Source of the DNA: Sporosarcina sp. ANT_H38
Lineage (GTDB): Bacteria; Bacillota; Bacilli; Bacillales_A; Planococcaceae
DNA: 64,000 bases
Reading direction: 5' to 3'
Assembly (NCBI RefSeq): GCF_008369195.1
Contig: NZ_VOBC01000002.1
Span: forward strand, 620,001 to 684,000
Shown: in pieces, positions 50,764-60,015 of the stretch
Numbering within the stretch: the stretch's first letter is position 1
Layout of the letters: each line of letters starts with the position of its first letter
The notes under the pieces: model-generated
Told to the model about the DNA's origin: nothing
The model's database searches: none
Seen by the model: the letters and a program-made list of their open reading frames with translations, nothing else
Made by a program: the position numbers and the translations under genes

Positions 50764-52080
50764 TTGAAGAAATTAGGTATCACTTTTTGTTTAATGACTA
50801 GCATCCTTCTAGTAATTGCAGGGTGCAGCAAGAAAAAAGAGTCAGAACCAGAAACAAACTTGAAAGGGATGAGTTCATTGGAAAGTATCGAAGGTCTATG
50901 GGAAGGGTCCATCATTATCCCAAATCAACCGTTATCGATTATACTGACATTCGAAAAAAACAACGGAGCAATTAGCATTCCAGCACAAGGATTAAGCGAC
51001 TATCCATTAACAAGTGTGATAATAAACGAATCGGATGTATTTTTTGATATGGCTATTCAAGGTCAACCTATAACGTTTGACGGCAAAGTCGAACAAGAAA
51101 AAATAACGGGTACATTCACACAGCAAGGGCAATCCTTTCCTTTCGAATTAACAAAAGGAAACAAAGAACAACTAGCTGAAAAAGGAGATGTTGTTGAAGT
51201 CAAATTGAAAGACGGTACGATGTCCGGCCAATTAGAAATGCCTCAAGGTGAGGGGCCGTTTCCACTCATGGTTATTATCGCAGGGTCAGGCCCGACCGAT
51301 CGTGACGGTAATTCGGCGGCATTACCAGGTAAAAATAATAGTTTAAAAATGCTCGCTGAAAATCTAGCTACAGAAGGCGTGGCAAGTATTCGTTACGACA
51401 AACGGGGAGTTGGTAGCAATGCAAGCTTAGCTGGCAAGGAAGAAGATATGCGATTCGAGCACTATATTGATGACGCTGCTGCCTGGGTTCAATTCGCCAA
51501 AACTGACGAACGTTTTTCGAAGGTGGGCATAATCGGTCATAGCGAGGGGTCATTAATTGGTATGGTAGCTGCAGAAAAAACAGATGCCGACGCATTCATT
51601 TCCATTGCGGGAGCAGGAAGACCCATCGATCAAATTCTGCTTGAACAGCTGAAAGAACAACTTCCCGCTAACCTACTCGAAGAGTCAAAAACAATTCTTG
51701 ATAAATTAAAACAAGGCGAGCAAGTAAAAACAGTAAGTCCAGAGCTACAAAGTATCTTCCGTCCATCCGTTCAACCTTATATGATTTCGTGGTTGCACTA
51801 TGACCCAGTAGCACAGCTGCAAAAGCTACAGTCCCCTGTCTTTATAATGAATGGCAATCGAGACATCCAAGTATCTATCCAAGATGCGGAACGATTGCAT
51901 GACGCAACAAATGATTCAAGGCTACTCATTGTAAAAAATATGAACCATATATTGAAAGAGGCGCCTGATGATCGCGCAGGGAATATTGCTACCTATAGCA
52001 ATCCAGAACTTCCGTTAGCCAAAGGATTAATGGACGGAATAACCGTGTTCTTGAAAGATGAGCTATTAAGAGAAAAGTAA
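50764..52080 (+). CDS. Lipoprotein serine hydrolase (S33/alpha-beta hydrolase)
   Basis: 438 residues beginning at TTG (no ATG in frame; GGAAGAGAG upstream). Lipobox VIAGC. Residues about 35-135 form a beta-rich N-terminal domain (LWEGSIIIPNQPLSIILTFE). The hydrolase domain follows: IAGSGPTDRDGNSA (oxyanion), VASIRYDKRGVG, nucleophile in IIGHSEGSLIGMVAA, Asp in MNGNRDIQV and His in NMNHILKE. It is an extracellular membrane-anchored esterase or peptidase. Monocistronic with terminator. Confidence 0.9.
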   Translation: MKKLGITFCLMTSILLVIAGCSKKKESEPETNLKGMSSLESIEGLWEGSIIIPNQPLSIILTFEKNNGAISIPAQGLSDYPLTSVIINESDVFFDMAIQGQPITFDGKVEQEKITGTFTQQGQSFPFELTKGNKEQLAEKGDVVEVKLKDGTMSGQLEMPQGEGPFPLMVIIAGSGPTDRDGNSAALPGKNNSLKMLAENLATEGVASIRYDKRGVGSNASLAGKEEDMRFEHYIDDAAAWVQFAKTDERFSKVGIIGHSEGSLIGMVAAEKTDADAFISIAGAGRPIDQILLEQLKEQLPANLLEESKTILDKLKQGEQVKTVSPELQSIFRPSVQPYMISWLHYDPVAQLQKLQSPVFIMNGNRDIQVSIQDAERLHDATNDSRLLIVKNMNHILKEAPDDRAGNIATYSNPELPLAKGLMDGITVFLKDELLREK

Positions 52081-52091
52081 TAATTTATACG

Positions 52092-52125
52092 AAAACACCG
52101 AACTTATTACTGTTCGGTGTTTTTT
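52092..52125 (+). terminator. Terminator of the lipoprotein hydrolase gene
   Basis: Perfect 12-bp stem AAAACACCGAAC/GTTCGGTGTTTT, 8-base loop, T7. Confidence 0.95.
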
Positions 52126-52356
52126 TGCAATGAACGATTGGAGGAGTTGGAGTTATAGTAATCTTGAGACCAATTTTCATTAAAAGCTAGTGAAAGATAC
52201 AAGGTCCTCATTGAGTTTCAAATCATTTAGACGCTAGTGCTCAACACTCGCAATGCTAGTGACTTGGCATCCAATTTAATTCAAAAATCTACTCATGAAA
52301 TCCAGTCATTAGCCATATAGTTAGGCAATATAAGTTGATAGCAGGAGGAGGATATC

Positions 52357-52605
52357 ATGCAAACAAAAGAAATGCGTTTACGTCGAATCCAGCACTTAGC
52401 TCATGAAATTATGGATGAGATGAATAGAGGGAATGAACAGAGACAGTTTGAAACGTTAAATCTTGCGATTGATAATCTATCTCGGGCAATTGGAGATTTA
52501 GCAGATCCATTCGGTAGTTATTCACTCGAATATATAGAAGGAAAAGTGGGCAATGCCCATTATCTATTATTTAAAAACGAAAAGAAGGTAAAGCTTCATT
52601 ACTGA
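52357..52605 (+). CDS. Small cytosolic protein, unknown
   Basis: 82 residues, mostly helical and charged (EMRLRRIQHLAHEIMDEMNR) ending in KNEKKVKLHY. AGGAGGAGG is 6 bases before the ATG, a strong site. No family recognised. Its terminator region has been split by the insertion element at 52646. Confidence 0.7.
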   Translation: MQTKEMRLRRIQHLAHEIMDEMNRGNEQRQFETLNLAIDNLSRAIGDLADPFGSYSLEYIEGKVGNAHYLLFKNEKKVKLHY

Positions 52606-52618
52606 CTAAAATTCCTGT

Positions 52619-52644
52619 AATCTCGTCGTAAGCTTCAACGAGAT
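52619..52644 (+). terminator. Terminator stem interrupted by an insertion element
   Basis: CAACGAGATA immediately before the element pairs with TTATCTCGT at about 53099-53107 after it, which leads into CCTTTTTT. A smaller local hairpin (ATCTCGT/ACGAGAT) remains on the left side but has no T run. Confidence 0.5.
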
Positions 52645-52645
52645 A

Positions 52646-53083
52646 TGATCTGACCCAATAAAGTTAGACAAATATTTTAGGCAGCTTCTAAGACCTGAGT
52701 TCGGTATTCTACCGGGCTCAGGTCTTTTAATTTCGCCTTCGCTCCCACCTATAAACGCTACTAGGGGAAGAGATATTAAATGTGCTTGGCGTATCTCGAA
52801 GAGACGCACCTGTTTCGTTCATAAAATTGAGTACGTCTAATTTAAACCCTGATGAGTAGCTGGTATAGCTTTTCTTTAAACCTCTTTCACCTTGTGCTTC
52901 AAATAATTTCACCCAATTAATGACTAAAGATTTATCCGCCCCAATGCTTTCTGCAATTGCTTTATAGCTTTCATTTCCAGTTAAATAGCGATCCACCACA
53001 TGTGATTTTACTTCCGCAGTATGTTTAGACATAAAAATACTCCTTAAACGTTAGTTAGTGTCTAACATTTACGGGGCAGATCA
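52646..53083 (-). mobile_element. Internally deleted IS3-family (IS150-type) element
   Basis: 438 bp bounded by imperfect inverted ends: TGATCTGACCC...TTAGACA (52646-52670) and, from the right on the other strand, TGATCTGCCCC...TTAGACA (53083-53059). It contains only the front of orfA; orfB with the DDE triad is absent. A hairpin (AAGACCTGAG/CTCAGGTCTT) lies near the left end. No clear target duplication is visible. Confidence 0.8.
52727..53032 (-). pseudogene. Truncated transposase orfA
   Basis: 101 residues starting MSKHTAEVKSHVVDRYLTGN, then AIAESIGADKSLVINWVKLF, the helix-turn-helix of IS150/IS3 OrfA, with a second HTH beginning (GASLRDTPSTFNISSPSSVY). Full OrfA is about 170 residues; here it ends at a stop after YRWERRRN and no OrfB follows. 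The product cannot transpose alone. Confidence 0.85.
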
Positions 53084-53300
53084 AAACGTATTAATTGATG
53101 TTATCTCGTCCTTTTTTACCTTTTTTTAAATAGTAATATTTCATCAAATATGGTCCGTAATTATAACTTATTTATTATTTTTTTTCGAATTACGATGAAA
53201 AATATGATAGGTAGCAAATATGTGTAAATAGTATTTGGTTCAGATTGACTAGACTCTTATTATCTAGTAAGTTTAATAAATAGATAAAGGAGGGAATTCA

Positions 53301-54587
53301 ATGTCACAAAAAGATTTAACATCCAGTAAGGAAATGCCGTACTTTGTTTTAAGTATTATTTTCAGTGTGCTTTTGTACATAGTTGCTGCCGCTTCGATAT
53401 TTGGAATAGCCATTTTATTAATTATATTAGCCGTACTACTGTTTTCAAACGCCATTATGCTAGGTTCTATTCGTGGAAATGGGATACGTATTAGTGAAAA
53501 ACAGTTCCAAGATGTATATGAACGTGTCATTCTTCTATCAACTAAGATGAACTTAAAAAAAGTTCCCGACGTGTTTGTCATTCATTCAGAAGGTGCCTTC
53601 AACGCATTTGCAACCAGATTTCTAGGACGAAATATGATTGTTATCTATTCGGAGGTATTCGAACTGGCTAGAGAACAAGGAGATGCAGAGTTGGATTTTA
53701 TCATCGCTCACGAGCTATCTCATTTGAAACGAAGACATATATGGAAAAACATTTTAATCTTGCCTGCGCAATTCATCCCTTTTCTTTCTCAAGCATACAG
53801 TCGTGCTTGCGAATATACGTGTGATCGCGAAGCTGCGTACCATATACAAAATGGGCTAGCTGCTAAACAAGCACTTACGATACTTGGTGTTGGGAAAAAG
53901 TTATATACAGAAGTTAATGAAGATGCATATTTAGAACAAATTTATACAGAATCCAATATCGCTGTATGGTTAAGTGAAGTTCTATCAAGCCATCCCCTGT
54001 TACCAAAAAGAATTCAAGCTGCAGGTAAATTTATGGGAGTAGATGGAACACCAAACTACAACTCAAATACAAGCAAAATTGCACTTGGAGTCGGTGCTTT
54101 ATTCGGCATTTTTATTGTTGCCTATTTAGGAGTTATTGCACTTATTGCAGCAGGGACATTTACATATGCAAATGTATTTAGTTCAAGTATTTTAGGAAGC
54201 ACTGAAACTGATTATTCATTGGAACTAACTCCTTTAATGGAAGCGGCTTCTATTGGCGATGAGGTACAGGTGAAAGATCTTATTGCTAGCGGGGTAAATT
54301 TAGAAGACCAAGACTCTGAGCAATCTACCGCTCTTCTTCATGCCATATACGGAGACTATAATGCTATCACTGAGTTATTGTTAGAAGCAGGTGCAAATCC
54401 AAATGTATCTGATGACTATTCAACTGCATTAACTGCCGCGTTATACAATGAAAATTATGATTTAGCTGCAATGCTATATGAATATGGCGCCGACCCCACA
54501 GCCCTAGATGCAGATGGTTACTCTGCCTTTAGTGTGTTAGATGTTGATAATGAAGAAGATTTTTTAGCAATACTATATAAGCAATAA
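53301..54587 (+). CDS. M48 family metallopeptidase fused to ankyrin repeats
   Basis: 428 residues. Two N-terminal helices (about 14-32 and 34-53) are followed by an M48/HtpX-like domain with zinc site H137ELSH141 and third ligand in CEYTCDREA (Glu171). A third helix (about 260-285) leads to a C-terminal domain of ankyrin repeats (about 305-428): LTPLMEAASIGDEVQVKDLI, TALLHAIYGDYNAITELLLE, and further copies. Most HtpX-like proteases have no ankyrin domain. It is likely a membrane-quality-control protease with a protein-binding tail. AAAGGAGGG lies 8 bases before the ATG. Confidence 0.88.
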   Translation: MSQKDLTSSKEMPYFVLSIIFSVLLYIVAAASIFGIAILLIILAVLLFSNAIMLGSIRGNGIRISEKQFQDVYERVILLSTKMNLKKVPDVFVIHSEGAFNAFATRFLGRNMIVIYSEVFELAREQGDAELDFIIAHELSHLKRRHIWKNILILPAQFIPFLSQAYSRACEYTCDREAAYHIQNGLAAKQALTILGVGKKLYTEVNEDAYLEQIYTESNIAVWLSEVLSSHPLLPKRIQAAGKFMGVDGTPNYNSNTSKIALGVGALFGIFIVAYLGVIALIAAGTFTYANVFSSSILGSTETDYSLELTPLMEAASIGDEVQVKDLIASGVNLEDQDSEQSTALLHAIYGDYNAITELLLEAGANPNVSDDYSTALTAALYNENYDLAAMLYEYGADPTALDADGYSAFSVLDVDNEEDFLAILYKQ

Positions 54588-54602
54588 TAGAAAAAGTGTG
54601 AG

Positions 54603-54653
54603 CCCCGCATAGTAGACGCTTTTAAAAAAGTGACCCTATTCGGGGTTTTTTTC
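54603..54653 (+). terminator. Terminator of the M48-ankyrin gene
   Basis: CCCCGCATAG / CTATTCGGGG stem (one mismatch), T7. Confidence 0.8.
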
Positions 54654-54911
54654 TGTTTTTATAACTGCTACTAAATTTAAACAAAAAACGAGTGCCAAGA
54701 TAGGATTCAAATAAAATGCTGACATCATAAAAACTCCCAAAAAACCACTTCCTCTAACACACTTAACCTACCTCAATCACGCATTATTAACAGGTAATTA
54801 AGTTGGAAGTGTTGCAAAGGCGGGGCCTGTCACAGGATGATAACACTGTAATTGGTGATTAAATACTGAATAATGTAAGATTAGAATAAACAATAAATTG
54901 AGGGTGATTGA

Positions 54912-55820
54912 ATGAAAGTTGGAATGATCGGGCTTGGTGATATCGCAAAAAAAGCATACTTGCCAGTTTTAACACAAACAAAAGGGATCGAGCTTCATAT
55001 TTGCACCAGGAATGTAGAGACATTGAAAGAAATCGCGGAAACCTATTCTATTAATCATCTGTATCATGATTTCGATCATTGGCTTGAGAGCGGGATCACA
55101 GCGGCATTTGTTCATTCATCTACAGAATCTCACGAAAGCATCATTAATAAACTTCTAGATAATGGGATTCATGTATATGTTGATAAACCTATCACATACG
55201 ACGCAGAATCATCAACACGGTTAATGGATAAAGCCAAAAGCAAAGATTTATTATTAATGGTTGGCTTCAATCGGAGGTACGCACCTTCCTATATGCAACT
55301 AAAAGAATTGGCTGAACCAAATATGATTATTATGCAAAAAAATCGAGGTCATCATGCAGGTGAGGTTAGGCAATTTATTTTTGATGATTTTATTCATGTG
55401 ATTGATACGCTGCTCTATCTGTTCCCCTATCCGATTGAGAATATTCGCATTCGAGGTAAGCAGGAGAATGGGAAGCTCCATCATGTCGTACTACAGCTGG
55501 AAGCAATGCAAGGGACAGCGATTGGAATTATGAATCGTGAAGCGGGTACAACGGAGGAAAGAGTTGAAGTGATGAGTGCAAATGAAACGCGCATGGTAAT
55601 GAACGTAAATGAAATTACCTCTCATATTGATAAAAATTGCAGTACTTACGCTAACGATGATTGGCAGCCAACACTTCAAAAACGTGGATTTCATGGCGTG
55701 ATTTCAACGTTCTTGGAAGCGGCTAAAACTAACTCAGTGCCATATAAACAATACCAGAGGGATTTAGAATCACATGTAATCGCTGAAAGAATCGTTCAAA
55801 CACTTGGTGACAGACACTAA
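54912..55820 (+). CDS. Gfo/Idh/MocA family oxidoreductase
   Basis: 302 residues. Rossmann start MKVGMIGLGDIAKKAYLPVL and the signature lysine in HVYVDKPIT (EKP form replaced by DKP), followed by LLLMVGFNRRYAPSYMQLKE. NAD(P)-dependent sugar or inositol dehydrogenases belong here; no sugar genes are adjacent, so the substrate is open. TTGAGGGTGATTGA precedes the ATG. Monocistronic. Confidence 0.92.
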   Translation: MKVGMIGLGDIAKKAYLPVLTQTKGIELHICTRNVETLKEIAETYSINHLYHDFDHWLESGITAAFVHSSTESHESIINKLLDNGIHVYVDKPITYDAESSTRLMDKAKSKDLLLMVGFNRRYAPSYMQLKELAEPNMIIMQKNRGHHAGEVRQFIFDDFIHVIDTLLYLFPYPIENIRIRGKQENGKLHHVVLQLEAMQGTAIGIMNREAGTTEERVEVMSANETRMVMNVNEITSHIDKNCSTYANDDWQPTLQKRGFHGVISTFLEAAKTNSVPYKQYQRDLESHVIAERIVQTLGDRH

Positions 55821-55828
55821 AAAAAAGT

Positions 55829-55877
55829 AAAAATCCCAATCTCTCAAGGTACTGTAAATGAGAAATCGGGATTTTTA
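55829..55877. terminator. Bidirectional terminator between the oxidoreductase and the FMN reductase genes
   Basis: AAAAATCCC/GGGATTTTT stem extended by CTCTCA/TGAGA; T5 on both strands. It ends both convergent units. Confidence 0.85.
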
Positions 55878-55894
55878 TGACTACCACGGACTAG

Positions 55895-56461
55895 TTAAAA
55901 ACCATATTCCTCATCTTTCACTTTCCGAATCCCTACATAAGCATCGACGAGGAGCACGGTATCTTCCACTAAGCGCTCCATCCGGAAGAGAACATCATCA
56001 TTGACGATTTCTTTGCGGTGGAAATCCTTTTCTTCTATAAATACATAAGTGGGTACAATATGCGCCTTCATATACGCTAAAATCGGCTTCAACTGCTGTT
56101 CCGCCATTAAATAATGCTTCGCTGTACCAGCTGTTACAAGCATGCTCACCACTTTATCCCGGAACGCATTGACTGGTAATAAATCAAAAATATTTTTTAG
56201 CGTAGCTGGAATAGAAGCTTGGAACGTCGGTGTTCCAATAATAATGGCATCCGCCGCCATCAGTGTTTCTGTTACATATTTGGTGTCGCCCTCGTAGTCC
56301 CAGTAATTACGCCCGTCACTAAAGACCATGTTAAATTCGGCCAGATCCAGCAATGTAATCTCTGCATCCGGATATTTTTCATGCGCTATTTTGACTGTAT
56401 AATCCATGGCTGTTCTTGTTTTAGATCCTACATTGGAGCCCGATAGTAATACGATTTTCAT
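55895..56461 (-). CDS. NAD(P)H-dependent FMN reductase
   Basis: 188 residues, flavodoxin fold: KIVLLSGSNVGSKTRTAMDY binds FMN phosphate, and IIIGTPTFQASIPATLKNIF is the second flavin loop. It is the last gene of the four-gene unit with MarR, dioxygenase and monooxygenase, 12 bases after the monooxygenase gene, and probably supplies FMNH2 to it. Confidence 0.9.
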   Translation of the reverse strand: MKIVLLSGSNVGSKTRTAMDYTVKIAHEKYPDAEITLLDLAEFNMVFSDGRNYWDYEGDTKYVTETLMAADAIIIGTPTFQASIPATLKNIFDLLPVNAFRDKVVSMLVTAGTAKHYLMAEQQLKPILAYMKAHIVPTYVFIEEKDFHRKEIVNDDVLFRMERLVEDTVLLVDAYVGIRKVKDEEYGF

Positions 56462-56473
56462 GATAGCATCTCC

Positions 56474-57538
56474 TTATTTTCCGGCTGTATATTTCTTAAC
56501 CGCTGGCAGTATTTCTGTCGCAATCAGCTCAATATTTTTCATAATTTTATCAAACGGCACTCCACCGAAGTCGATTTGTGCCATGAATCGTTGTTGACCA
56601 AATAACTCGTATTGGTAGAGCATTTTTTCAATAATTTGCTGTGGGCTACCAATCATTAACGCATCACGTGTATCCGTCGATTGTGCAAATTGTTGTTTCG
56701 GATAGCCGCCGCCTCTTAACGCCTGCATACCACCATTGGCATGTGGATAATATTCACGCAGCGCATCTTGTGAATTTTCTGCGGTATAAAATAAGCTCGT
56801 TGTCGCTATAGGTAAAGCCGCTGGATCAAAACCACTACGCTGTGCCGCCTCACGATAAGCATCCACTGAAACCTTAAAGTTAATCGCAGGGCCACCAAGC
56901 GTAGTTAGCATCATCGGCACTCCTGCATAGCCCGCCTTAATAGCACTTGCAGGTGGTCCGCCTACTGCACGCCAAATTGGCAGATGACCATTTTTGGGTT
57001 GTGGTAAAATAGTAGCGTTTTCCAACGGTGCCCGGAATTGCCCCTGCCACGTCACATTTTCCTCATCATTTATCTTCATCAGAAGTTCTAATTTTTCTTC
57101 AAATAACTCTTCGTAATCATGTACATCATAACCGAGTAAACTATAAGCCCCTATCCGTGAACCACGTCCTGCAACAATTTCAGCTCGACCTTTTGAAATC
57201 AAATCAATCGTGGCAAAATCTTCATAGACACGCACAGGATCCGATACACTTAACACCGTTGCAGAACTCGCAATTTTAATATTTTTTGTTGCCTGTGCGA
57301 TAGCGCCTAAAATGACCGTATGCGCTTGTGTTGTAAAATGCGTTTGATGACTTTCACCAACTGCGAAAACATCTATTCCTGCCTCGTCTGCCAGCTTACT
57401 TGCTTCAATCAATTCTTGAATACGTTGCTCTGCGCTAATACGACTTCCTGTTAGAGGATTTAGTACATGATCCCCAATCGAATATAAACCAAATTCAAGT
57501 CCTTTAGTAGTATCAATACGGTATTTCTCCATTTTCAT
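56474..57538 (-). CDS. LLM-class flavin-dependent monooxygenase
   Basis: 354 residues. The luciferase-like barrel is clear: FGLYSIGDHVLNPLTG, GIDVFAVGESHQTHFTTQAH, SSATVLSVSDPVRVYEDFAT with GRAEIVAGRGSRIGAYSLLG. It oxygenates an organic substrate with FMNH2 and O2, the flavin coming from the reductase encoded next. AAGGAG precedes tandem ATGs (57538 and 57532); the second has the better spacing. It sits about 190 bases after the dioxygenase gene, the gap filled by a repeat element. Confidence 0.9.
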   Translation of the reverse strand: MKMEKYRIDTTKGLEFGLYSIGDHVLNPLTGSRISAEQRIQELIEASKLADEAGIDVFAVGESHQTHFTTQAHTVILGAIAQATKNIKIASSATVLSVSDPVRVYEDFATIDLISKGRAEIVAGRGSRIGAYSLLGYDVHDYEELFEEKLELLMKINDEENVTWQGQFRAPLENATILPQPKNGHLPIWRAVGGPPASAIKAGYAGVPMMLTTLGGPAINFKVSVDAYREAAQRSGFDPAALPIATTSLFYTAENSQDALREYYPHANGGMQALRGGGYPKQQFAQSTDTRDALMIGSPQQIIEKMLYQYELFGQQRFMAQIDFGGVPFDKIMKNIELIATEILPAVKKYTAGK

Positions 57539-57559
57539 CGTCTCCTTTTTGTATGTCCA

Positions 57560-57730
57560 GACTTCGGTTCGCCTTGCACTTTTCTTAGTGTCCAGCTCCA
57601 GTGCCTAGGGGCTCGGGTCATAAGTCAGCCCAGCTAGGAAGGATTGAACTGCATCCTTCCCGGGCAAAAAGCGCCGCGTCGCTAGGCAGCCTTATGCCTG
57701 TCGCCCCTGATCGAGGCACTTACGCTTTTC
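57560..57730. repeat. Intergenic repeat element, long imperfect palindrome
   Basis: The outer arms are GTGCCTAGGGGCTCGGG...CATAAG and the complementary CTTATGCC...GCCCCTGATCGAGGCAC; the centre is GGAAGGATTGAACTGC with ATCCTTCC (57637-57662). The same core occurs at 9231-9278 and 16923-16950, and parts recur at other repeat sites. It lies inside an operon. Confidence 0.75.
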
Positions 57731-58672
57731 TTAGTCAATCGGTTGTAATTTCGCTTCAATTTCTGCACGTTTTGATTCTAAAAATGGTGGTAAATCTAAT
57801 TCTTTTCCTAACGCTTCAACAGTTGAATCTATTGTAAATCCAGGTCCATCTGTAGCAATTTCAAATAGAATGCCATTCGAATCACGGAAGTATAAACTTT
57901 GGAAATAAAAACGATCGATGACGCCTGATGAATCAAAGCCACGTTCTTTCACGACTCCGTCCCAATAGCGTAGCTCCTCCTCGTTTTTCACACGAATCGC
58001 CAAATGATGAATACTTCCTCGGCCTGGTTTTTCACTCGGCCCCTCCAACTGCTTCAGGACTATTTCACCAAATGATTGCCCTTCAACTGACTGATAAATG
58101 GCTTCCTTTTCTGAACGAGTTACTTCTACATAGCCAAACATATCCTTTAATGTTTTAGCCGTTCGGTCTAAATAACGTACTGTTATTTCTGTAGTTCCCA
58201 TCCCTAAAATGCGATGCTTCTGCTCCACGATAGAATCTTCCCAAGCTGACCAGTGTTTGGGTACTTCTTCACCATTATTATTTAGCAAAATAAGGCGTAG
58301 CCCTTCCGAATCTTCAAATGTAAGTGCTTCTCGACCTGCATAAGTTATAATTTCTCCATGCACAACATCTAATAGCTCAAATCTGTTTTTCCAGTATTCC
58401 AGACTTTCAAATGATGGTACAAGCAATCCAATTTGTGTAATTGCATTTGTTCCACGGACCGTTCTTCCTGCCATCGACATTTCAAAAAAGGATAGCTCTG
58501 TACCAGCACTTCCTGTTAAATCGCCGTAAAACAAATGATACATAGATGGACTGTCTTGATTAACTGTCTTTTTTACTCGTCTCAAACCTAACACCTTTTG
58601 ATAAAATTGATTATTCATCTTAGCGTTTTTTGTAATCATTGAAATATGGTGATGTCCTGGAATTTTATGCAT
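57731..58672 (-). CDS. Ring-cleaving dioxygenase, VOC family (MhqO/MhqA-like)
   Basis: 313 residues with two tandem VOC modules. First: KIPGHHHISMITKNAKMNNQ and FYQKVLGLRRVKKTVNQD; second: GMGTTEITVRYLDRTAKTLK and RGSIHHLAIRVKNEEELRYW, with FEIATDGPGF at the end. The His in HHIS, the His in HHLA and the Glu in LFEIA form the metal site. Homologues (MhqO, MhqE) open hydroquinone rings. MarR gene upstream, dyads in between. Confidence 0.9.
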   Translation of the reverse strand: MHKIPGHHHISMITKNAKMNNQFYQKVLGLRRVKKTVNQDSPSMYHLFYGDLTGSAGTELSFFEMSMAGRTVRGTNAITQIGLLVPSFESLEYWKNRFELLDVVHGEIITYAGREALTFEDSEGLRLILLNNNGEEVPKHWSAWEDSIVEQKHRILGMGTTEITVRYLDRTAKTLKDMFGYVEVTRSEKEAIYQSVEGQSFGEIVLKQLEGPSEKPGRGSIHHLAIRVKNEEELRYWDGVVKERGFDSSGVIDRFYFQSLYFRDSNGILFEIATDGPGFTIDSTVEALGKELDLPPFLESKRAEIEAKLQPID

Positions 58673-58691
58673 AGTGCTTCCTCCTATTTAT

Positions 58692-58821
58692 CAAATTCGC
58701 CTTGGCGAATTTGTGTAAGTATTTTATCGAGCAGGCTCGATAATTCCCCTTGAATAATCTATAGCATCTGCCGTAGGCTAGACTTTATTCAAGTGAATAA
58801 AGTTAACTTGATTAGTCAAGT
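58692..58821. promoter_or_regulatory. Three dyad sites upstream of the dioxygenase gene
   Basis: CAAATTCGCC-TT-GGCGAATTTG (58692-58713), TTATCGAGC-AG-GCTCGATAA (58724-58743) and ACTTGA-TTAG-TCAAGT (58806-58821). Each is a perfect inverted repeat with a 2-4 base spacer. At least one is probably the operator of the MarR protein encoded next; the second resembles MhqR sites. Confidence 0.6.
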
Positions 58822-58837
58822 GATGGTGTAAAAAAAA

Positions 58838-59281
58838 TCACTCTAACGGTAATTCTTTTCTTTGACTATATTTATGTACACGTGTCATCAATGTGTACAG
58901 TGTTTTCTCTTCTTCCTCGTTTAATACATCGGCAAAAAATGACGATTGAAACGCCAGTTGAGCTGGCATAGCCTCTTCTAAAATTGCTTCTGCATTGTCA
59001 GTGAGGGTAATCATTTTCGTTTTCCAGTCTTGCTTACGTACAATATAACCTTCTTTTTCAAGTCGCGCGAGCATACGGGAAATCCCGCCTTGCGTAACTG
59101 TCACTTTTTCAGCTAATTCGCTTTGTGTAAGAGGCTGGTATATGTGAATTTGCACAAGTACATCGAATTGGGCAGTTGTTAAATCAAAACGCTTTAAAAA
59201 ATCATTTGATAGTTGGTTACTTTGATTTGTAAAACGCATTAAACGTAACCAAATTAACGATCCAATCGTATTATTACGCAT
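58838..59281 (-). CDS. MarR-family regulator (MhqR-like)
   Basis: 147 residues. Winged helix: [20 protein letters not shown] (recognition helix) and [13 protein letters not shown], wing [17 protein letters not shown]. First gene of the dioxygenase-monooxygenase-reductase cluster; MhqR-type proteins repress such genes until quinones or azo compounds appear. A dyad ATCACTT...AAGTGAT lies just upstream at about 59308-59334, a likely autoregulatory site. Confidence 0.9.
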   Translation of the reverse strand: MRNNTIGSLIWLRLMRFTNQSNQLSNDFLKRFDLTTAQFDVLVQIHIYQPLTQSELAEKVTVTQGGISRMLARLEKEGYIVRKQDWKTKMITLTDNAEAILEEAMPAQLAFQSSFFADVLNEEEEKTLYTLMTRVHKYSQRKELPLE

Positions 59282-59416
59282 CTTGTTTCCCTCCCCATCA
59301 CTAACCTTAATATCACTTTACCACGCAAGTGATTACTTTTCAAGTTAAATGTCTCGAATTAAAGATTTACTGAAGTACTACTTATATCATACGAACTTAT
59401 TGATCTAAATAGCTGA

Positions 59417-59887
59417 TTAATGCCATTGCAATTCAATGACTTCATTCATTTCCAATCGTAAAACTACTATTGTGTTTGAAGTTAAATTAGAAATCTTAAT
59501 TCTTACCTTACTGGAAGATGGAATCGCAAAATTTACTCCATTAGTTTTTTTCACTAGAAAGAAGTCATGACCGTTTGCAAATTCATTCTCATTTAAAAAA
59601 TCCCATATGCTATCATCATAAGTTATGCTATCAATCATATATAGTGTAAATATGTTGGTGTTCTCTAAAATATTTGCATTTCTTAATATCTTTACTCTTG
59701 GAAAGGAAGGAACCATTAACAACAACTTGTAGTTTTGTTTTAACTTTTCTTCTATATACGATTTGCAATCTAGTTCGCTATATTCAATAAGTTTATCTGG
59801 AATGGTCGACGTTAGTATCGGCAACACAAATTCATTCGCATAAATATCATCTGTTTTTTCTAATTCCAACTTTGAATAACTATCCAT
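59417..59887 (-). CDS. Unidentified protein, 156 residues
   Basis: MDSYSKLELEKTDDIYANEF, later NYKLLLMVPSFPRVKILRNA and IPSSSKVRIKISNLTSNTIV; an alpha/beta then beta-rich composition with no signal or membrane helix. The start at 59887 has AAGGGG upstream; the frame runs open to 60052 but the added residues include the terminator of the previous gene. It follows the unidentified gene at 60066 but is separated from it by a terminator. No family recognised. Confidence 0.65.
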   Translation of the reverse strand: MDSYSKLELEKTDDIYANEFVLPILTSTIPDKLIEYSELDCKSYIEEKLKQNYKLLLMVPSFPRVKILRNANILENTNIFTLYMIDSITYDDSIWDFLNENEFANGHDFFLVKKTNGVNFAIPSSSKVRIKISNLTSNTIVVLRLEMNEVIELQWH

Positions 59888-59983
59888 TAAATTCCCCTTT
59901 TTCAAATGTTTAATGACAGGAACTAAAACATACACGATTGGATGAGTGCCTATCCCCCTGCTTCTTACTATACAATAAAAAAA

Positions 59984-60015
59984 CACAGTCAACTGGATAT
60001 GACTGTGCTCTTTTT
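59984..60015 (-). terminator. Terminator after the gene at 60066
   Basis: Stem CACAGTCA/TGACTGTG with T7 on the minus strand. Confidence 0.85.
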
